Shown: piece by piece, positions 6,619 to 11,254 of the stretch | Layout of the letters: the number at the start of each line of letters is the position of its first letter | Numbering within the stretch: position 1 is the stretch's first letter | DNA from: JAPLKX01 sp035530195 | Lineage (GTDB): Bacteria > Hydrogenedentota > Hydrogenedentia > Hydrogenedentales > SLHB01 | Length of the DNA: 11,254 nt | Reading direction: 5' to 3' | Assembly (NCBI GenBank): GCA_035530195.1 | Contig: DATKVG010000204.1 | Location: 1 to 11,254 of the forward strand | Notes under the pieces: model-generated | Databases searched by the model: none | What the model saw: only the letters and a program-made list of their open reading frames with translations | What the model was told of the DNA's origin: nothing | Program-made: the position numbers and the translations under genes

Positions 6619-7560
6619 ATGGGTAAATCGGCTGCAAAATGCGGGCTTGAGCGAATATCGGCGCGGGATGCGCTCGAGGCGCAGGTGCGGGCGTTGATGG
6701 CGCTGGCGGCGGCGTTGCGCGGAGAGGACGTGGACGCGGTGCACGACGCGCGGGTGGCGTCGCGGCGGTTGCGCGCGGTGCTTGCCGAGCACAAGCGGCT
6801 GTTTGAGAAGGATGTGCTGGCGGCGGCGCGCGACAAGGTGCGCGGGATCACGTCGGGCCTCGGGACGGCACGCGAGTTGGACGTAAGCCGGAGCGAGTTG
6901 AAGAAGCTCGCGTCTAAGCTGGATGGCGGGGACAAGAAAGCCGCGCGGCATGCGGCGCAGTTTTTGAAGAAGAGGCGCGCGGCGGAATCGGCGAAGCTGG
7001 CGGAAGCGGTGGACGCAATCGAGTCGCCGGAGTTTCAACAGGCGCTGCGGGGGTTGCAACCGCGGGCCGGCAAGTCGCGCCGGTGTTATTTTGGGGTGGC
7101 GACGCGGCGCGCGTTGCGCCGGTTTGATGCGGTTGTGGCGGCGGCAGATGCTTGGAAGAAATCAGCGACGCCAGAGCACCTTCACGCGACGCGGATTGCT
7201 TTCAAAAAGCTTCGTTACACCTGTGAAACCTACCGCGGTCTCTATGGCTCCGCGATGGACGTCTTCATCGAGTGCCTCAAAGACGCGCAGGACAGTCTCG
7301 GCCGCTGGCACGACTACAGCGTGCTGGGCCAGTACGTTGCCGAGGCGCGCGTGAATGCCAGAGGCGAGGCGGCCAAACAGTACGAGGCGTTGTCGGCGCG
7401 GGTCGGTTTGCAGGCGGATTCGTTACTTGAAATGTTCCGGCGTCACGCGGAAGTTTTTTTCTATCCGGAGCAAGTCAAACAATTCAGGATGTTTTTATCG
7501 GGCAAGATCGAAGACTTGCAGAAACAAGATGGAGATTGCCAATGCGAGCGGCATGTCTGA
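6619..7560 (+). CDS. CHAD-domain protein (probable polyphosphate binding)
   Basis: CHAD domains are all-helical, histidine- and arginine-rich modules that bind inorganic polyphosphate; several are found on polyphosphate granules. The 313-residue protein is a single CHAD domain of normal size with its two internal repeats. Repeat one has VHDARVASRRLRAVL at 41-55 and GLGTARELDV at 80-89. Repeat two has LHATRIAFKKLRYTCE at 188-203 and LKDAQDSLGRWHDYSVL at 220-236. The basic residues that line the binding channel (H42, R45, R49, R50; H189, R192, K196, K197, R199) are present. No CYTH triphosphatase domain is fused to it. The ATG at 6619 is chosen; an in-frame GTG at 6610 would add three residues. 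Neither start has a Shine-Dalgarno site. The 3' end overlaps the next gene by 19 bases. No polyphosphate kinase gene is visible nearby. Confidence 0.88.
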   Translation: MGKSAAKCGLERISARDALEAQVRALMALAAALRGEDVDAVHDARVASRRLRAVLAEHKRLFEKDVLAAARDKVRGITSGLGTARELDVSRSELKKLASKLDGGDKKAARHAAQFLKKRRAAESAKLAEAVDAIESPEFQQALRGLQPRAGKSRRCYFGVATRRALRRFDAVVAAADAWKKSATPEHLHATRIAFKKLRYTCETYRGLYGSAMDVFIECLKDAQDSLGRWHDYSVLGQYVAEARVNARGEAAKQYEALSARVGLQADSLLEMFRRHAEVFFYPEQVKQFRMFLSGKIEDLQKQDGDCQCERHV

Positions 7561-8378
7561 TTTGTTTGGCGGCCGGCTTGGTCGTAAACGGCGGCGCCTT
7601 GGCTGAGCCGGCGCTTACGGTGATGTCGTTCAACGTCCGTTATGGGACCGCCGACGACGGCGAGAACCATTGGGACAAGCGCAAGGACGTTCTGGTGGAA
7701 GCAATACGCGCCCATGCACCGGACGTGATGGGCACGCAGGAATGCCTCGAATTCCAGGCGAAATACATTGCCGAGAAGCTGCCCGAGTACGCGTGGATCG
7801 GCGTGGGCCGCGAGAAAAACGGCAAAGGCGAGATGATGGCCGTATTTTATAAAAAGGACACGCTGGCGGTCGAGGAGTCGGGCCATTACTGGCTGTCCGA
7901 GACGCCGGACGTGCCGGGCTCGATGTCGTGGAACACGGCCTGCACGCGAATGGTGACGTGGGCGCGGTTAAAACACACCGCCACCGGCAGGACGTTCTAT
8001 TACGCTAACACCCATTTTGACCACGTCAGCGATCTGGCCCGCGTCAACGCCGCCAAACTCATGACGAGCCGGTTGCCCCAAGGCGAAACCGTGATCGTTA
8101 CCGGCGATTTCAATGCGGTCGCGGAACGAAGCACCTGCTGGGAGACGTTCAAAGAATGCGGCTTCGCGGATGCGTGGCTGGCGGCGTCCGAAAAATCCGG
8201 GCCGACCGTAACGTGTGCCGGGTTCGGCCCACCGGGCGATAGACGAGACCGGCGTATCGACTGGATCCTCTACAAGGGCGACGTGACCGTGCAGAAAATG
8301 GAAACGTCGCTGTTCAACAAAGACGGCAGGTATCCGTCGGACCACTATCCCGTGGTGGCGACGCTGGCCCTGAAATAA
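7542..8378 (+). CDS. Secreted endonuclease/exonuclease/phosphatase family protein
   Basis: This is a metal-dependent phosphoesterase of the DNase I-like fold, 278 residues. The signal peptide MRAACLICLAAGLVVNGGALA probably ends at residue 21, so the enzyme acts outside the cytoplasm. Family landmarks are complete: MSFNVRYG (28-35, metal-contact N31), QE (67-68, metal ligand E68), NTHFDH (156-161, catalytic H158), GDFN (188-191, D189 and N191), IDWILYKGD (239-247, D240) and SDHYPV (266-271, D267 and H268). The substrate cannot be told from sequence; family members hydrolyse DNA, phosphoinositides, sphingomyelin or other phosphodiesters. The ATG at 7542 is chosen because GGAG lies 7 bases upstream at 7531-7534 and the signal peptide starts there. 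The gene begins inside the 3' end of the CHAD gene, so the two are probably co-transcribed. Confidence 0.88.
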   Translation: MRAACLICLAAGLVVNGGALAEPALTVMSFNVRYGTADDGENHWDKRKDVLVEAIRAHAPDVMGTQECLEFQAKYIAEKLPEYAWIGVGREKNGKGEMMAVFYKKDTLAVEESGHYWLSETPDVPGSMSWNTACTRMVTWARLKHTATGRTFYYANTHFDHVSDLARVNAAKLMTSRLPQGETVIVTGDFNAVAERSTCWETFKECGFADAWLAASEKSGPTVTCAGFGPPGDRRDRRIDWILYKGDVTVQKMETSLFNKDGRYPSDHYPVVATLALK

Positions 8379-8409
8379 CGTCTCTTCAAATTCCGCCAAG
8401 GAAGCACGC

Positions 8410-8511
8410 GGTGGGGTCGCGCTCCCGCGCGACCGATGCTTCCAACCTCTGGCTAACGCATATCGGTGCCAGGGCTGCTACGTAGCGGTCGCGCGGGAGC
8501 GCGACCCCACC
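8410..8511. repeat. Perfect 26-bp inverted repeat made of two REP-like hairpins
   Basis: Bases 8410-8435 are the exact reverse complement of 8486-8511, with 50 bases between. Each arm is itself a hairpin: GGTCGCGC, a tetraloop, then GCGCGACC. In the left arm these are 8415-8422, TCCC and 8427-8434; in the right arm 8487-8494, GGGA and 8499-8506. The right unit is preceded by GTAG (8482-8485), the tetranucleotide found next to REP hairpins mobilised by RAYT (TnpA-REP) transposases. It lies within the palindrome GCTACGTAGC (8477-8486). Opposed units with a short spacer resemble a bacterial interspersed mosaic element. As RNA, the paired arms could also act as a terminator or stability element after the phosphoesterase gene, though no T-run follows. 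Confidence 0.75.
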
Positions 8512-8538
8512 ACCCCACCGCGCCACCGCGCCACCGCG
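8504..8538. repeat. Octamer tandem repeat, four units plus a partial
   Basis: The period is 8 bases: ACCCCACC at 8504 and 8512, GCGCCACC at 8520 and 8528, then GCG at 8536. The units share the CCACC end and form two identical pairs. The first unit is the end of the right arm of the inverted repeat, so the array appears to have grown from that arm. No coding frame explains it. Confidence 0.7.
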
Positions 8539-8633
8539 TGAATTCAGGCGCCTCTCCCCCACGCCCTTGGGTTTCTCTATTTTGCAATTGGCGGGGGATC
8601 TGATGTAAAACGCGGGCATCGGAGGGGCGCCCC

Positions 8634-11254
8634 ATGAAGCTTGCTTTCCTTTTGCTGCCGTTTGCGCTTGTTGTCGGCGCGACCGCCGCGCCCGACCACG
8701 CGGGCCTCCGCACACCAATCACGTTTGACGAACTCAAAGCGAGTTTCGCCCAGCCGGACATGATCTATGCGCCGTTCATGTTCTGGTTCTGGGACGCGCC
8801 CATTGACAAGGCGCAGGCCGTCGAGATCGCCCAAAAGCTCGCGGCCCAGCGCATCAATCCCGGCTACGCCCACGCCCGGCATTCAATCACCACCGGCTCG
8901 CCTTCGTTACTCGTTGAGGATTGGCTGTCGCCGGAGTGGTTTGATGCGTTGAGCGATGTGGTGAACATCGCCGAGCAGAGCGGCATGTATTTCAGTTTCT
9001 GCGACGAATACGGGGGGCCGAGCGGGCGTGCGGGCGGCAAGGTGCTCGAGGCGCACCCCGAACTGCGTGCGGTCAGCCTGAAGTGGAGCACGTTTGATCT
9101 TGCGCCGGGGCAGGCGCGCGAACTGCCGGCGTCGTTTTTCACGGTCGCTGCACAACATGCCGGGGTTTGGGATGCCAACACGGCGGCAGTTGCCGCGGGG
9201 CCGCAGTTCGGCAACTGGATCTGGGCGTCTGTGCCGGCCGGTGAAAAGCAGACCGTGTGGTTCCGCAAATCGTTCAGCCTGCCGAAAGACGCCAAAGTAA
9301 AGAGCGCGCGCATCAAAATTACGGCGGATGACGAGTATCTGCTCTACTGCAACGACGAGTTCATCGGCGAGGGCAACAACTGGAAACTGCCCGAGCAGTT
9401 CGAGTTGATCGCGGCGGTCAAACCGGGCCGCAACATGGTTTCAATCGAAGCGTTCAACGCCGAGGGCGACGCGGGCCTGATTGCGGGCCTTTCCGTCGAG
9501 TTGGAGAGCGGAGAAGTCAAGATATTCGGCACCGATGCCGATTGGCTCGCTTCCGACGCCTACACAGTCGGCTGGAACTTCCCTGACTTCGATGATTCCG
9601 CGTGGAAGCCGGCCACGGTGATAGGCGGCCCCGAGGTCGAGCCATGGAAACTGGCCGAGCGCGGGGCGCGGCACGTCAAAGCGACGATCAGGAGTGCTAC
9701 GCTGTCCGTCATTGGCGCCGGCGAACCGTTCACGTGGACGGCGCCCGCGGGCGGCTCCTGGCGCGTCTATTCGTTCAACAAATACGAGTCGACCGGCGTC
9801 GACAACAGCGACGTCAACTATCTCGACAACCGGCTGGCGGATGCGTTCATCAAGATCGCCTACGAGCCGTACGTCAAGAAGTTCGGGGACAAGCTGGGCA
9901 ACCGGATCCCGGGCGTTTTCATGGACAACGAGGGCGTCTACGGCTACAAGCTGGCGTGGTCGGACCACCTCGAAGCGTATTACAAGCAAAAAACAGGCAG
10001 GGACATCCGGCTGTGGATGCCGCTCATGATCGATGACGATGCCGAAGGCGTCTATGCCAAGGCCCGCTACGACTGGTTTGACTGTGTCTCGGATATCTAT
10101 GCCCAGTTCTTCGCAACCGTCAACCAATGGTGCACCGACCACGGCCTCTACCTCACCGGCCACTTGTGGGAAGAGAGCCTGATGCTCGAGGCGGTGGCGG
10201 TGGGCGACGTGTTTCAAGTGCGGCGGGCGTTTTCGATGCCGGGCACGGATTGTCTCGAGCAAAAGGCGCTCGACACACACGATTTCAAGGAGGCGCAGTC
10301 GGTGGCCGAATTCGAGGGGCGGCGTCTGGCGAGCGAGGTGCTTGGCGTGGCCGGTTGGGACATGACGCCGGTGCTGATGAAAAAGGCCTTGAACTCGGTG
10401 ACGGCGTGGGGCGTGAGCCACGTGATCCCGCACGGGGTGTTCATGATGCGCGATTTCGCGCGCAGTGTTGACGGCAACTATTGGCCGCCGGACTGGTACG
10501 ATGAGAACCCCTACTTCCGTTACCTTCATCAGTGGAGCGATTTCGCCCGGCGCGCCAGCTACGTCAACGCGTGCGGTGAGTACCAGCCGTACATCCTTGT
10601 GTATCATCCGATGGACAGCATCTGGGCGCTCTCGGCCGACGGGATGTTCGATCCGAGCGAGTACGGCGGCATGAACGAGGTGAATCGCTGGTTTGGAGAG
10701 CAGGCCCAACACATCGATACGGTATACACTGCCACCATCAACAATTTTACCCAAGAAGGCGTCGATTTTCTGATTGCCGACGACGAGTACCTGCGCAGGA
10801 CGAGAATTGAGGGCGGAAATCTTGTCCTGGACGGGAAATCGTTCTGGCAGGTAGTGCTGCCGCGTGTGACCGTCATGCCGCTCGACGTCGTCGCGAAACT
10901 GATCGAGTTTGCCAATGTTGGTATGGTCTTATCCCTGGGTGAGTTGCCAACCGGCTCCACCGACAACGGCATGAATGACCCGCAGATGTCGGCATTGACA
11001 GACAAGTTGAAGACAGCCAAACGGTTCAGGTTGGTGCGAGAAGCCTTCCCGCAATGGTATGAATCCTATTCGGGCGTCGTGACGATTCTGCAAGGCGAGT
11101 TTCCGATGCTGCAGCGTCACATCAAGATCGACGGCCGGGATTTCTTCTGGCTTGCGAACAACACGAGCGAGTACCAGAATTGCGACGCTCAAATCGATGG
11201 CAGTGCAGGCGTCGCTTCGATCTGGGATTGCGAGACCGGCCAGATCCGGCATGT
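8634..11254 (+). CDS. Secreted glycoside hydrolase, GH106-like, 3' end outside window
   Basis: The frame is open from 8634 to the right edge (873 codons). A signal peptide (MKLAFLLLPFALVVGATAA) points to export. GGAGG lies 8 bases before the ATG. The catalytic part resembles large GH106-type alpha-L-rhamnosidase relatives: FMFWFWD at 48-54 and CDEYGGPSG from 123 begin a barrel. A beta-sandwich of the galactose-binding type is inserted at about 205-335 (opening WFRKSF at 209). The barrel then resumes with GVFMDNEG (E433), GHLWEES (E513, E514) and ASEVLGVAGWD (E568), the acidic residues most likely to serve catalysis. After about 640, LVYHPMDSIWAL and later VVLPRVTVMP recall the glutamine amidotransferase-like domain of related hydrolases, followed by the start of another beta-sandwich. 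Degradation of a plant or algal polysaccharide is plausible. The exact family and substrate are not resolved. Confidence 0.8.
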   Translation, partial: MKLAFLLLPFALVVGATAAPDHAGLRTPITFDELKASFAQPDMIYAPFMFWFWDAPIDKAQAVEIAQKLAAQRINPGYAHARHSITTGSPSLLVEDWLSPEWFDALSDVVNIAEQSGMYFSFCDEYGGPSGRAGGKVLEAHPELRAVSLKWSTFDLAPGQARELPASFFTVAAQHAGVWDANTAAVAAGPQFGNWIWASVPAGEKQTVWFRKSFSLPKDAKVKSARIKITADDEYLLYCNDEFIGEGNNWKLPEQFELIAAVKPGRNMVSIEAFNAEGDAGLIAGLSVELESGEVKIFGTDADWLASDAYTVGWNFPDFDDSAWKPATVIGGPEVEPWKLAERGARHVKATIRSATLSVIGAGEPFTWTAPAGGSWRVYSFNKYESTGVDNSDVNYLDNRLADAFIKIAYEPYVKKFGDKLGNRIPGVFMDNEGVYGYKLAWSDHLEAYYKQKTGRDIRLWMPLMIDDDAEGVYAKARYDWFDCVSDIYAQFFATVNQWCTDHGLYLTGHLWEESLMLEAVAVGDVFQVRRAFSMPGTDCLEQKALDTHDFKEAQSVAEFEGRRLASEVLGVAGWDMTPVLMKKALNSVTAWGVSHVIPHGVFMMRDFARSVDGNYWPPDWYDENPYFRYLHQWSDFARRASYVNACGEYQPYILVYHPMDSIWALSADGMFDPSEYGGMNEVNRWFGEQAQHIDTVYTATINNFTQEGVDFLIADDEYLRRTRIEGGNLVLDGKSFWQVVLPRVTVMPLDVVAKLIEFANVGMVLSLGELPTGSTDNGMNDPQMSALTDKLKTAKRFRLVREAFPQWYESYSGVVTILQGEFPMLQRHIKIDGRDFFWLANNTSEYQNCDAQIDGSAGVASIWDCETGQIRH

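Noticed and set aside
7536..7541. TTG at 7536 as start of the phosphoesterase
   Set aside because: It lies only one base after GGAG, too close; the ATG at 7542 has proper spacing and starts the signal peptide.
8504..8538. Octamer array as a CRISPR
   Set aside because: The units are only 8 bases with no spacers and no cas genes nearby.
8582..8609. TTGCAA and TGTAAA with a 16-base spacer as a promoter for the glycoside hydrolase
   Set aside because: Each box matches only 4 of 6 consensus positions with a short spacer; too weak to list, though a promoter somewhere in 8539-8620 is likely.
9441..10754. Long antisense open frame opposite the glycoside hydrolase
   Set aside because: The plus-strand frame has signal peptide, ribosome-binding site and hydrolase motifs; the antisense frame has none and reflects GC-rich codon usage.

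Overview
The window is bacterial chromosome with tightly packed genes, standard Shine-Dalgarno sites and two composition regimes. The flanks (1-3964 and 6619-11254) are GC-rich; a hand count gives 43 of 60 G+C at 1921-1980 and 47 of 60 at 6661-6720. The middle (about 3965-6605) is visibly poorer; 4921-4980 gives 30 of 60. The large secreted multidomain glycoside hydrolase, the secreted DNase I-fold enzyme, the CHAD protein and the toxin-antitoxin content would suit a heterotrophic Gram-negative-type bacterium of the Planctomycetes/Lentisphaerae/Hydrogenedentes kind. That placement is an impression from gene content, not a phylogenetic result.

Layout. (1) 9-3964, plus strand: pncC (nicotinamide-nucleotide amidase, CinA C-terminal type) overlaps by ATGA the gene for a full-length DNA polymerase III alpha subunit (dnaE), a probable translationally coupled housekeeping pair. 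(2) 4043-5230, minus strand: an exported beta-propeller-like protein of unknown role, with a good ribosome-binding site, a promoter candidate and an inverted repeat just upstream. (3) 5413-6055, minus strand: an mntA-hepT toxin-antitoxin operon. (4) 6183-6579, plus strand, divergent from mntA: hicB followed by a hicA toxin gene whose middle is deleted, leaving hicB an orphan. (5) 6619-8378, plus strand: a CHAD-domain protein, possibly translated from a leaderless transcript, overlapping a secreted endonuclease/exonuclease/phosphatase-family enzyme. (6) 8379-8633: a non-coding stretch with a perfect 26-bp inverted repeat built from two REP-like hairpins, followed by an octamer tandem repeat. 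(7) 8634 to the right edge: the first 873 codons of a secreted glycoside hydrolase resembling GH106-type enzymes, continuing beyond the window.

The core pair and the downstream genes look ancestral. The lower-GC centre, carrying one apparently intact and one decayed toxin-antitoxin system plus an unrecognised secreted protein, looks like an accessory insertion. No entirely new system is demonstrated. The least expected items are the deleted hicA, the REP-like inverted pair and the domain architecture of the glycoside hydrolase.
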